Position numbers and translations under genes: made by a program. Positions 24,463 through 32,288 of a DNA stretch of 64,000 bases are shown here, in pieces. The notes below the pieces were generated by a model, which was not told the DNA's origin, made no database searches, and saw only the letters and a list, made by a program, of their open reading frames with translations. The DNA lies in assembly GCA_937966555.1 (NCBI GenBank), contig CALCLY010000011.1, positions 1 through 64,000 on the forward strand, read 5' to 3'. This stretch comes from CALCLY01 sp900552775 (GTDB lineage Bacteria; Bacillota; Clostridia; UMGS1883; UMGS1540). Positions within the stretch are counted from its first letter, which is position 1, and each line of letters opens with the position of its first letter.

Positions 24463-25764
24463 TTAAAGCAATCCGTCCGCCCTCTGCTGATTTCTGAAGC
24501 CCTTAAGTCCTCTCGCGCCTATAAATTTTGCGGCAGAGCCAAGCTCCTCCTCAATTTCAAGAAAACGGTTTCCGCGGTCACCGATTGCACTTTCGCGGAT
24601 TGAACCGGCATTTATGCCCACCGCATAATCCGCAATGGACGCACCCTCGCCGCGGCTGTCCGATGGCATAACCGCATAGCCGAACTTATATGCGTACTGA
24701 ATCATTTCAAGAGCCTCGGAAATTGTGCCTACCTGATTAACCTTCAAAAGCACGGTGTTTGCGGCACCCTTTGAAATTCCGTACGCAACGCGCTCCGGGT
24801 TGGTTGTGAACAAATCATCACCGACAATCTGTATTCCGCATTCCGCAGTCAGTGCCGCCGTTGTTTCATAATCGTCCTCATTGAACGGATCCTCAATAAT
24901 TACGAACGGATAATCCTTGATAATCTGTAAATAGAAGTTGTACAAATCCTCCTTCGTTTTCGGAGTTTTGTCAAACAGTCCGTAATACTTTCCGTCCTCC
25001 TTGTTATAGTATGTATCGGTTGCAACGTCCATCTGAAAGCCGACCTTGCCCTCATAGCCTGCCTCAATCACCGTTTTCAGCATATCCTCCCAGATTTCCC
25101 TGTCACAGCTGTACACCCCGGCAGGTATGGATATAAAATCACGGATATTCGGAAGTCCGCCGAAGCTTTTCTTCATTTTTTCCGCCCACCGCGTGTGAAT
25201 ATCCCAGCAAGCATAGGACGCGTCGGAAAATGTATTAAAGCCGTATGCCATGACCGACATTGTGGGCTTTCCGCCCGGTGTCGTAATTCCGCCGCCGTAC
25301 CTTTCGTCACCTGCCGCCATTGCAACACCGGGAACCGGCAGATACATTGCGTTTGCGCCGCCTATGTGGCGGTAAAGCGGTATTCCGAGTGCGTTTGCAC
25401 CTGCCTTCAGCACTGCTGCCGAGGTTGCCGCCGTAGCATTTCCGCCAAGCTTTAGCTTTGCATCCGGCATAATGCCGAGCATTGCCTCGTCAATCTCTGC
25501 CTGGTTCGAGGCATCCATTCCGCAAATTGCCGGAGCTATTATGTTATTAACGCTTTCCAGCGCCTTTCCTACACCCTTGCCGCCGAATTTTCTGCCGCCG
25601 TCATACGCAAAATCAACCTCATGAGTCCCCATTGATACGCCTGCCGTGCACATTGCGCGGCCGCTTGCGCCGCTTTCCGTAACTACGGTTACCTCTACAC
25701 CGGGCTTGCCGCGGTTCGTATAAACCTGGCGTGCTCTGACCGATTTAATTAATGTTCCGTACAT
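24463..25764 (-). CDS. Enolase-like protein with altered catalytic residues
   Basis: A 433-residue homologue of phosphopyruvate hydratase over its full length. The metal ligands look intact: Asp in QMDVATD (about residue 246), Glu in IIEDPFNE (291) and Asp in VGDDLFTTN (316/317); the catalytic Lys lies in LLKVNQVG (341). By eye, several canonical enolase residues are replaced: the SGASTG lid loop reads AGVSMG, GGEHA reads AGDERY, the IQEF glutamate and the GDEGG glutamate are missing, SHRSGE reads SDSRGE, and the lysine of IKTG is an arginine (390). It is therefore not the housekeeping enzyme but a paralogue with a changed substrate or reaction. AGGAGA precedes the ATG. The adjacent glycerate 2-kinase suggests a 2-phosphoglycerate-type substrate. 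Confidence 0.8.
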   Translation of the reverse strand: MYGTLIKSVRARQVYTNRGKPGVEVTVVTESGASGRAMCTAGVSMGTHEVDFAYDGGRKFGGKGVGKALESVNNIIAPAICGMDASNQAEIDEAMLGIMPDAKLKLGGNATAATSAAVLKAGANALGIPLYRHIGGANAMYLPVPGVAMAAGDERYGGGITTPGGKPTMSVMAYGFNTFSDASYACWDIHTRWAEKMKKSFGGLPNIRDFISIPAGVYSCDREIWEDMLKTVIEAGYEGKVGFQMDVATDTYYNKEDGKYYGLFDKTPKTKEDLYNFYLQIIKDYPFVIIEDPFNEDDYETTAALTAECGIQIVGDDLFTTNPERVAYGISKGAANTVLLKVNQVGTISEALEMIQYAYKFGYAVMPSDSRGEGASIADYAVGINAGSIRESAIGDRGNRFLEIEEELGSAAKFIGARGLKGFRNQQRADGLL

Positions 25765-25790
25765 ATGCTATCTCCTATCTTTCAAAAATT

Positions 25791-27254
25791 TTACTCGCCT
25801 ATATATATTATTCTGAGGTCAAGCGCGGAAACGTTGCTTTTGGCGTCAACACCACACCCAAGCCGCCACAGCGGTTCGCTCGTTCCGTGCGTTTTCAGCC
25901 CGTGCTGCAAATCAATTCCGCGCTCCGCCGCTTCCTCTGCCGTATATCCGTCCGTAACCGCTCCGGCAAGGCACTCCGGCGCACCGTCAAAATGAAAGCC
26001 GCCCGGACCGTCCGTTCCGTCGGTATCAACCGCCCCAAAAACGATTTTCCGGCTGCCGGCAATCCGCAGAGTCGCCGCAAGACAGTATTCCTGATTTCTG
26101 CCGCCGATGCCCTTTTCCTTACCCACGGTAACAACATTTTCGCCCGAGGACATAAGCACAACCGGCGCCTTGAACGGCTCGCCCATTCTCTCGCAGCAAA
26201 GAGCCATACCTGCATCAACATAGCCTGCCTCCCTTGCCTCCGCCTCCATGTACTCCGACAGCATAATGCAGCCTACGCCAAGCTCTGCCGCACGTTTGCG
26301 CACTGCCGGATATACCGTTGCGTCCTTGAATATTAAGCCGAAAAATCTTGCGTTCAGCTTCTCGTATTCCTCAGCAGTCATATTTTCGTTATGCGGACCG
26401 CCTGCCAGCAAATGCTTCTTTATCGATTCCGGCGTTTCGTCCCATGCGTCCCATTTCTTTATAATTTCTATGCAGTCGCTGTAGGTTGACGCAGTTGCAA
26501 CTGTCGGAAAAAACGTATTCTTTCCGAACATTTCAAAATATGACATTCGGGTTACCGGCTCCGACAGCTTCGATGGATCGGCGGTTGTCATATGTATCTG
26601 TGCCGCCCTTGCAAACAGCCTTGAGATTCTTCCGCCCTTGAATCGGTCAATATGTGTTCTTATCTGATTCAGATCGCTTGTCGGCACACCCTTTTCAATC
26701 TGCATCATATGCGTGAAATCAGATATATCCTTTATGGATATTCCCTCCGCCGGGTATGTGAAAAGCGAACCGCAGCCGCTGCCGAAAACGGTGATAAGCA
26801 AATCTCTTTCCGTTATGTTATCGGCAAGTGCCTCAATTTTTCTGCAGCCTTCAATACAGCACTCGTCCGGAACCGGATGCCCGGCAAACGTAACGCCTGT
26901 TTTTCGGCAGATAAGCTCCTCGCCGTGCTTTGCAATTACATGCCCTGCCGTAAGCCGGTCACCGAGTATTTCCTCAAGTGCAAGAGCCGCACGCTGTATG
27001 CCCTTTGCCGCTCCGATTACAAAGATTCGGTCATATTCCGCAAGGTCATATACCGCCGCGCCGCTGTGCGGATCGCCCTTCATTTCAAAATCACGGCCGT
27101 CGAGCACAAGCCGGTTATCCTCAAGCCTTACAAGCTTTTTCACTCTGTAATACGGGTCAATTGCATCAAGACCCGCATCCAGCAGCTCGGTTACAATTCT
27201 GCGTCCCTCAATATTGCCATGAGAGGTAAGAGCAGCTTTGTTCTGTATTCTCAT
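25791..27254 (-). CDS. Glycerate 2-kinase, MOFRL/DUF4147 family
   Basis: A 487-residue kinase of the GckA/TtuD type, which makes 2-phosphoglycerate from glycerate and ATP. The N-terminal DUF4147 domain includes VIGAAKGIQRAALALEE and ITVFGSGCGSLFTYP. The C-terminal MOFRL domain includes KGIGGRNQEYCLA and VDTDGTDGPGG. The product would feed directly into an enolase-type step, and an enolase paralogue is encoded immediately downstream (26 bp). The ribosome site GGATGTGAG is weaker than those of its neighbours. A hydroxypyruvate or tartronate link, as in other MOFRL operons, is not supported here. Confidence 0.88.
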   Translation of the reverse strand: MRIQNKAALTSHGNIEGRRIVTELLDAGLDAIDPYYRVKKLVRLEDNRLVLDGRDFEMKGDPHSGAAVYDLAEYDRIFVIGAAKGIQRAALALEEILGDRLTAGHVIAKHGEELICRKTGVTFAGHPVPDECCIEGCRKIEALADNITERDLLITVFGSGCGSLFTYPAEGISIKDISDFTHMMQIEKGVPTSDLNQIRTHIDRFKGGRISRLFARAAQIHMTTADPSKLSEPVTRMSYFEMFGKNTFFPTVATASTYSDCIEIIKKWDAWDETPESIKKHLLAGGPHNENMTAEEYEKLNARFFGLIFKDATVYPAVRKRAAELGVGCIMLSEYMEAEAREAGYVDAGMALCCERMGEPFKAPVVLMSSGENVVTVGKEKGIGGRNQEYCLAATLRIAGSRKIVFGAVDTDGTDGPGGFHFDGAPECLAGAVTDGYTAEEAAERGIDLQHGLKTHGTSEPLWRLGCGVDAKSNVSALDLRIIYIGE

Positions 27255-27265
27255 AATCTCACATC

Positions 27266-28114
27266 CTAAAACAGAATATTATCCGGGTCGGGAGCCGCAC
27301 CGCAGCTGCCGCTTAGTCCCGAAATAATATTCATATCCGCATCCGAAAGCTCAAAGTCAAAAATCTCTGTATTCTGCTTTATTCGCATCGGATTTGCCGA
27401 CTTCGGCAGCGGAACAAAGCCCATCTGCAGACACCACCGCAGGCAAATCTGACTGATTGACTTGCCGTATTTTTCCGCAAGCTTATTCATTTCCGGAACA
27501 CCGAATATCGCTCCGGTACCGAACGGGCTGTACGCTTCAATCACAATTCCGTTCTTTTTGCAGTAATCCACGATTTCCGGCTGTGTAATTCCCGGGCACA
27601 GCTTGAGCTGATTTGCCATAGGCATTATCTCTGCCGTTTCCGCGAGCGCGTCAATATGATGCGGCATGAAGTTGCTTACACCTATCGCGCGGATTCTGCC
27701 ATCCTTATACAGCTTTTCAAAGGCTCTCCAGGTTTCCTGCATTGCCTTCTTCCACATATAGCGGTACTGAACCGGATTCGGCCAGTGTATCAGGTATAAG
27801 TCCAGATAATCAAGACCGAGTTTTTCCAGAGTAAGCTCAAAAGCGTCAAGAGTTGCTTTATATCCGTGGTCGGCATTACGAAGCTTACTGGTAACGAAAA
27901 ATTCTTCTCTTTTCAGTCCGCTTTCTTTTAGTCCTGCCCCAACTCCGCGTTCATTTCCATATGCAGCTGCCGTATCTATAAGACGGTAATCATGAGACAA
28001 TGCAGCAAGAACAGATAATTTCGCCGTTTCATCATTAGATTGCCATGTGCCAAGTCCCAGACATGGAATCTCAACACCGTTGTTTAATTTAAAAGTATCG
28101 GTAATTCTATTCAT
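27266..28114 (-). CDS. Aldo/keto reductase
   Basis: A 282-residue NADPH-dependent TIM-barrel reductase. The tetrad is visible: Asp in YRLIDTAAAYGN with the Tyr, Lys in VTSKLRNADHG, and His in LYLIHWPNP; the cofactor-binding end is LPKSANPMRIKQN. Such enzymes reduce aldehydes or ketones to alcohols. In the island it may supply a redox step on the sugar or dispose of an aldehyde. AAGGAGAAG precedes the ATG; the glycerate kinase gene follows after 11 bp. Confidence 0.92.
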   Translation of the reverse strand: MNRITDTFKLNNGVEIPCLGLGTWQSNDETAKLSVLAALSHDYRLIDTAAAYGNERGVGAGLKESGLKREEFFVTSKLRNADHGYKATLDAFELTLEKLGLDYLDLYLIHWPNPVQYRYMWKKAMQETWRAFEKLYKDGRIRAIGVSNFMPHHIDALAETAEIMPMANQLKLCPGITQPEIVDYCKKNGIVIEAYSPFGTGAIFGVPEMNKLAEKYGKSISQICLRWCLQMGFVPLPKSANPMRIKQNTEIFDFELSDADMNIISGLSGSCGAAPDPDNILF

Positions 28115-28129
28115 AATCTTCTCCTTGAA

Positions 28130-28187
28130 AATTTATTATACCGGCAATTGCAAAACCTGAGTTTTGCAATCGTCTGAATTTATTATA
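28130..28187. repeat. Palindromic insert flanked by an 11-bp direct repeat
   Basis: AATTTATTATA occurs at 28130-28140 and 28177-28187. Between them lie 36 bp with a perfect 10-bp palindrome (ATTGCAAAAC at 28147-28156, GTTTTGCAAT at 28161-28170). No T tract follows on either strand, so it does not look like a terminator. It resembles a tiny mobile unit or an excision footprint with target duplication. Confidence 0.5.
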
Positions 28188-28364
28188 AGCAAGATGAAAA
28201 CCCCGCTTTACCATTTCAATTTACGTTTGAGGGAAACCGTTCCAATACTCCGTCTTAAGGCACCAATTTCCGCTGTCTTTCTTACCCTTCGGAAAAACAA
28301 TAATAGCTCTTTTGCCCTCAAATTCAAATTCCGTGAATTCAAATCCGTTCCATAGGTTATTCAT
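28180..28364 (-). pseudogene. Alpha/beta hydrolase (esterase-like) N-terminal remnant
   Basis: From ATG 28364, behind GGAAGGA, a frame reads MNNLWNGFEFTEFEFEG, RAIIVFPKG, NWCLKTEYWNGFPQT and then meets TAA at 28223-28221. In the same frame after the stop it continues IEMVKRGFHLAY before homology is lost near 28180. Intact clostridial alpha/beta hydrolases of this kind read KTEYF-AFPE-EIALLEKGFHLAYIKN at this place, so the stop is best explained as a GAA to TAA change and the rest of the gene is deleted. It probably once encoded an esterase serving the island. Confidence 0.65.
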
Positions 28365-28379
28365 ATTTTCAGTCCTTCC

Positions 28380-29033
28380 TTATTTCATACGGCGTATCTC
28401 TAAAGCATCTTTTACCGTTCTTCTTGTGTTTTCCGCAATCATTTCATAGTCGCTGTTTTTGAGTGCGTCATTTTCGTTGAACATCCAGTCACCGCCTGCT
28501 GCAAGCGTACCACTGTGTTTGAGCAGCGGAAGGAAGTTTTTGCCGTCAAGTCCGCCTGTTACAACCCATTCGATATTTCCGAACGGTCCGTTATTGAACT
28601 GTGACAGTGTTGCAACACCGCCCATTTCATAAACCGGGAAAAACTTTACAATATTGATTCCGTAGCTGAGCGCCATCATAAGCTCTGTTGCGGTAACACA
28701 GCCCGGAAGAACCGAAATATCGTTTTTAAGGCAGTGCTCAACCACCTCGCTGCAAAAACCCGGCATTACGATGAACCTTGCGCCGAGGTCAATAACCTTC
28801 TTTGCCTGCTCAACGTTCATAATCGAACCGGCACCCACTATTACCTCCGGAGCATCCTTTACAATGTTCTTGAGATACCTGAGGGAGTTTTCGTTTCTCA
28901 TAAGAATTTCGCAGACCGGAATACCTCCCTCCGCAAGCGCCTTTGCCGCCGGAACCGCCTGTTCAACCTCCGGAGCAACCATAATCGGGCATATGCCTGT
29001 TGTCTTCAGAATACCGTACATTGTATTTTCCAT
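28380..29033 (-). CDS. eda: KDPG/KHG-type 2-dehydro-3-deoxy aldolase
   Basis: A 217-residue class I aldolase of the Eda family, which cleaves 2-keto-3-deoxy-6-phosphogluconate (and often 4-hydroxy-2-oxoglutarate) to pyruvate and an aldehyde. The Schiff-base Lys is in NIVKFFPVYE, the conserved Glu in VCEILMRNEN, and the glycine motifs VGAGSI and VTGGLDG complete the active site. It is the same final enzyme used after UxuA in glucuronate breakdown, whose gene lies 5 kb away. AAAGGAG precedes the ATG. It could act in that route, in the island route, or in both. Confidence 0.9.
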   Translation of the reverse strand: MENTMYGILKTTGICPIMVAPEVEQAVPAAKALAEGGIPVCEILMRNENSLRYLKNIVKDAPEVIVGAGSIMNVEQAKKVIDLGARFIVMPGFCSEVVEHCLKNDISVLPGCVTATELMMALSYGINIVKFFPVYEMGGVATLSQFNNGPFGNIEWVVTGGLDGKNFLPLLKHSGTLAAGGDWMFNENDALKNSDYEMIAENTRRTVKDALEIRRMK

Positions 29034-29079
29034 TTTTAACTTCTCCTTTTATGATTTTATTATTACAGGTGCCGTTTTC

Positions 29080-30135
29080 CTACTCACCCAGTTCAATTTT
29101 TACACCTGTCAGCTCTGACAGCTTTTTATAGCTTTCCGCCATTGCATCCGTAATCTCTATCTCTCCGCTTTCCTCGGCACGGGTGCGCTTGTCCCATTCC
29201 ATTTCGCCCGGCAGATAAATCCTGTCGGCATTCTGTGCCTTCGGGGCGCTGTGCAGCTCATCTGCAAGCTGCTCCATACGCGCCATAAACGCATCATAGG
29301 GCAGCAGCTTTGAAACATCAATTGCAATAAATGCGTGTCCGGCATTGTTTACCAATGACAAGTCGAGGTTCCAGCTCTTCATTTCGCTGAGCATTCCGGC
29401 ACCGGTTACAACCGCGGAAAGCAGCTCAACAAGCAGCGCAAGACCGTAACCCTTGTGCGCCGCCATAGGCTGCAGGCTTGCACTCTGCGGAAATTTGCCT
29501 GCGTCCGTTGTCGGCAAACCGTTTTCGTCAACAAGCCATGTGTCCGGAATCGGTGTTTTCTTTTCCTGTGCCATAATTACCTTGAGCGCTGCAACATTGC
29601 TGAGTGCAATATCGAGGAAAACGCTTTTACCGCCCGGAAGCGGTGCAGCAAATGACAGCGGATTGCTGCCGATTGCCTTTGCGCAGCTGTTCGGTATCGC
29701 AATAATCGGATCCGCATTGCTCATTGAAATACCGATTAAGCCCTCGCTCGCCGCAATATTGGAATAATATCCTGCCGCACCGAAATGACAGCTGTTTTTC
29801 ACGCCGACATATGCGATTCCGGCCTCCTTAGCCTTTTTCACCGCAAGCTTCATCGCCATATCTGCCGTAACCATTCCGATCGCCTTGTTTCCGTTCACGA
29901 TTGCCCATGCCGCGCCCTCATTCTCAACTGACGGTTCAGCCTTTGCATCAAGGCCGCCTGCCTGCATTTTCAGTATGTACTGATAAAGATTTTTTGTACC
30001 GTGGGTCAAAACGCCGAATTTATCGGTTGTCACAAGCACATCCGCTGTTGTTTCAGCGTCCGCCGCACAAACGCCGACACTCTCAAGCGCCTTTACACAA
30101 AAGCTCCTTAATTCATCTGTCCTGATTTTTCTCAT
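29080..30135 (-). CDS. Ldh family (malate/L-lactate-like) NAD(P)H oxidoreductase
   Basis: A 351-residue member of the YlbC/YiaK/AllD dehydrogenase family (not classical Rossmann lactate dehydrogenases), which reduce 2-keto acids or oxidise 2-hydroxy acids. Visible marks are GVLTHGTKNL, the catalytic His in GVKNSCHFGAAGYY, NPLSFAAPLPGG and the Lys in AAHKGYGLALLVELLSA. YiaK reduces 2,3-diketo-L-gulonate and AllD oxidises ureidoglycolate; in a sugar island a YiaK-like role on a keto sugar acid is more likely. GGAGG precedes the ATG. First gene after a terminator-like hairpin, so it may start a second transcript. Confidence 0.88.
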   Translation of the reverse strand: MRKIRTDELRSFCVKALESVGVCAADAETTADVLVTTDKFGVLTHGTKNLYQYILKMQAGGLDAKAEPSVENEGAAWAIVNGNKAIGMVTADMAMKLAVKKAKEAGIAYVGVKNSCHFGAAGYYSNIAASEGLIGISMSNADPIIAIPNSCAKAIGSNPLSFAAPLPGGKSVFLDIALSNVAALKVIMAQEKKTPIPDTWLVDENGLPTTDAGKFPQSASLQPMAAHKGYGLALLVELLSAVVTGAGMLSEMKSWNLDLSLVNNAGHAFIAIDVSKLLPYDAFMARMEQLADELHSAPKAQNADRIYLPGEMEWDKRTRAEESGEIEITDAMAESYKKLSELTGVKIELGE

Positions 30136-30192
30136 ATATATTCCTCCATTTACGGATTTATTTGTTCCTATAATAAATTAAAGCACACACCC

Positions 30193-30261
30193 CGAAAAAA
30201 CTCAATGCACATTCCCGATAAAAAGGGGTACAAAACCGACCTCTTTGGAAATGTGCATTGA
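30193..30261 (-). terminator. Terminator after the six-hairpin enzyme gene
   Basis: A perfect 12-bp inverted repeat (TCAATGCACATT at 30202-30213, AATGTGCATTGA at 30250-30261) with a 36-nt loop is followed on the minus strand by GTTTTTTCGG. The long loop is unusual; a regulatory hairpin is an alternative. Confidence 0.65.
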
Positions 30262-30268
30262 TACACTG

Positions 30269-32275
30269 TTAAATTTTAAAAATACTTGCATAATCCGCAA
30301 AGTAAAGCGTATCATACAGCACTAAATCTTGGTCGTTTGACCACGGATCAAAGAACTCTCCGCGCTTGCCGTTCAGCTTGTACGGGTACACATAAGCCGC
30401 CGAACCGCGCCCGTTGTCGCCGATAAGACACATACAGTTCCGCAGGCACTCCTCTGCCTTGTCCATCCATTTTTTCTCACCGCTCAAAAGGCTGTATGCA
30501 ATATACGCCCTCGCGGTAAGAACACTTAGGTGATGCGGCAGAGTATCACCCTTTGTTCTGTTCTTCCCGAACCAGTAGTCATCCCAGAATCGGATTGCAA
30601 TTTCATTCAGGTGATAATCCGGCTGCATTCCCGAAAAACGCTCCAGGCATTCCAAATGTCTTTTTGCCTCGCGTATATAATATTCCTTATCGTCACGCAG
30701 TCTGCCCATTTCGGCAATGTGAGTTACCGCCGGTGTAACTATCGTCTGCTCATAGATTACCTCGTGCGGCGGATAGGAAGTGCCTATGCTGATTATATTG
30801 TCAACATGCGTCTGGAAAAGCTCCATAAGACGCTCCTCGTCTTTCTTTCTGCCGCTTTCACGGAACGCGCGGATAACCTTGCCGATTGCAAGTCCGTTCG
30901 CATAGCATTTCTTACCGCCCACGCTGTAATACTTCTCCGCAAGCTTCATTATATTATCAAGGTATTTTTCACCCTTTGTCACAAAATACATCTCACACAG
31001 AATAAGCATAGCACCCGGGGCATTGTATAGGCGAACCCACTCGCTGTGCTTTCCGATATTGTTGAACACTTCCCCGGTTTTTTCTTCATAGAATTCACGG
31101 AACATGAATTCTATGTAAAGGTCAATTGCACGGCGAACCTCCGCATCATCCTTTACCTGCAAATACTTCATAAGCAGCAGCGGAATATTCATTCTCTCGC
31201 GGCATGCGTTGTGGTCTGTGTTTTTGTAATCAAAGTACACACTGTCGTACTCGTTATCATAAACCATAAATGCACCGTACAGCGGACTTTTCTGGTCAAG
31301 ACACTGCTGATTCCTTACAATAAAATGCACTCTGTCTTCAAGCAATGACCTGAAATTCTTTTTAACCATAAACCGCGCCCACGTGCACACATCGCCTGCC
31401 GTAATCAAAAACTTATACTCGCCTCTGTGCTTCGCATGATACTTAACGTGCCAGCCGCTGTCTTTCTTTTCCGCCGCAACGCTTTCGCCGCATACGGTTA
31501 TTTCCGGAGCTTCCCCCGACACGGGCGACACCGTAAATTCAATATCTTTTTCATCCTCAAATATTGTATAATGCACCGCATCAATTCCTATATAGCTGTC
31601 AAATTTCTTAAGCTGCGCAAAAAAGTCATCTCCGCCCTCATGCCAGAAAAGCTCCCATTCAAGCTCATATTCCTCTCCGCTGTTCAGCAAAAGGCTTTCC
31701 GGTTCAAGTACAAATATACCGCGGCTCGGACCCTCGCAGCGGTCCTGGTCATAGCAGTCAATTGCGCCCTTTGTCAGAAAAAGCCCGAGATTAATCGTCG
31801 ATGCGCCCATTTTCAGCGCGTTGACCCACGCAATATTATGACCGCACCAGATATGCGTGTTGCAGTGGTGCACCATACATTCGTCGGCACCGACATAGCG
31901 ATCGTTAAACGGTGTTTCTATTCCGAAATTGTCACGGTTTATACAGATAACCGTGTCCGTTATATTTTTAATTCTGTAATTTTCCGCAAAATTCCCGTTC
32001 TCCTTGAAATAACGTGTAACCGTTACCGAAAACTCGTCACTGACATATTCCGAAACCGCGCGCGCGTCCGAAAGCTCTGTTTTCTCAAGCTCCGCACGTC
32101 TGCCCTCAATCTCGCCCAGCTCGCCGGTACCTGCATCCCAGCTCCTTTTATGTATTTTCCCCCAGCAGCCGTCCCCGGCACACCAGTTCATTCCGTCTTT
32201 GTCGACAGGGTTAATAATTGACTTGACGCAGCCTGTTTTTTCGTCGATTTCAATTTCAAAATAACTGTTTCTCAT
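30269..32275 (-). CDS. Putative intracellular six-hairpin glycosidase-like protein
   Basis: A 668-residue protein I do not recognise at family level. Residues 1-300 look like beta-sandwich sequence (YFEIEIDEKTGCVKSI, FAENYRIKNITDTVICI). Residues from about 310 are helical, with repeated aromatic and acidic positions (LLMKYLQVKDDAEVRRAIDL, GKHSEWVRLYNAPGAMLIL, DPWSNDQDLVLYDTLYFAD) as in (alpha/alpha)6-barrel glycoside hydrolases and lyases. There is no signal peptide, so it should act in the cytoplasm on imported oligosaccharides. The start at 32275 follows AAAGGAGG; the upstream in-frame codons lie beyond the ribosome site. It follows the AraC gene by 13 bp and probably supplies the sugar used by the rest of the island. 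A GH154-like or uronidase role is possible but not shown. Confidence 0.55.
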   Translation of the reverse strand: MRNSYFEIEIDEKTGCVKSIINPVDKDGMNWCAGDGCWGKIHKRSWDAGTGELGEIEGRRAELEKTELSDARAVSEYVSDEFSVTVTRYFKENGNFAENYRIKNITDTVICINRDNFGIETPFNDRYVGADECMVHHCNTHIWCGHNIAWVNALKMGASTINLGLFLTKGAIDCYDQDRCEGPSRGIFVLEPESLLLNSGEEYELEWELFWHEGGDDFFAQLKKFDSYIGIDAVHYTIFEDEKDIEFTVSPVSGEAPEITVCGESVAAEKKDSGWHVKYHAKHRGEYKFLITAGDVCTWARFMVKKNFRSLLEDRVHFIVRNQQCLDQKSPLYGAFMVYDNEYDSVYFDYKNTDHNACRERMNIPLLLMKYLQVKDDAEVRRAIDLYIEFMFREFYEEKTGEVFNNIGKHSEWVRLYNAPGAMLILCEMYFVTKGEKYLDNIMKLAEKYYSVGGKKCYANGLAIGKVIRAFRESGRKKDEERLMELFQTHVDNIISIGTSYPPHEVIYEQTIVTPAVTHIAEMGRLRDDKEYYIREAKRHLECLERFSGMQPDYHLNEIAIRFWDDYWFGKNRTKGDTLPHHLSVLTARAYIAYSLLSGEKKWMDKAEECLRNCMCLIGDNGRGSAAYVYPYKLNGKRGEFFDPWSNDQDLVLYDTLYFADYASIFKI

Positions 32276-32288
32276 TTTCTTCCTCCTT

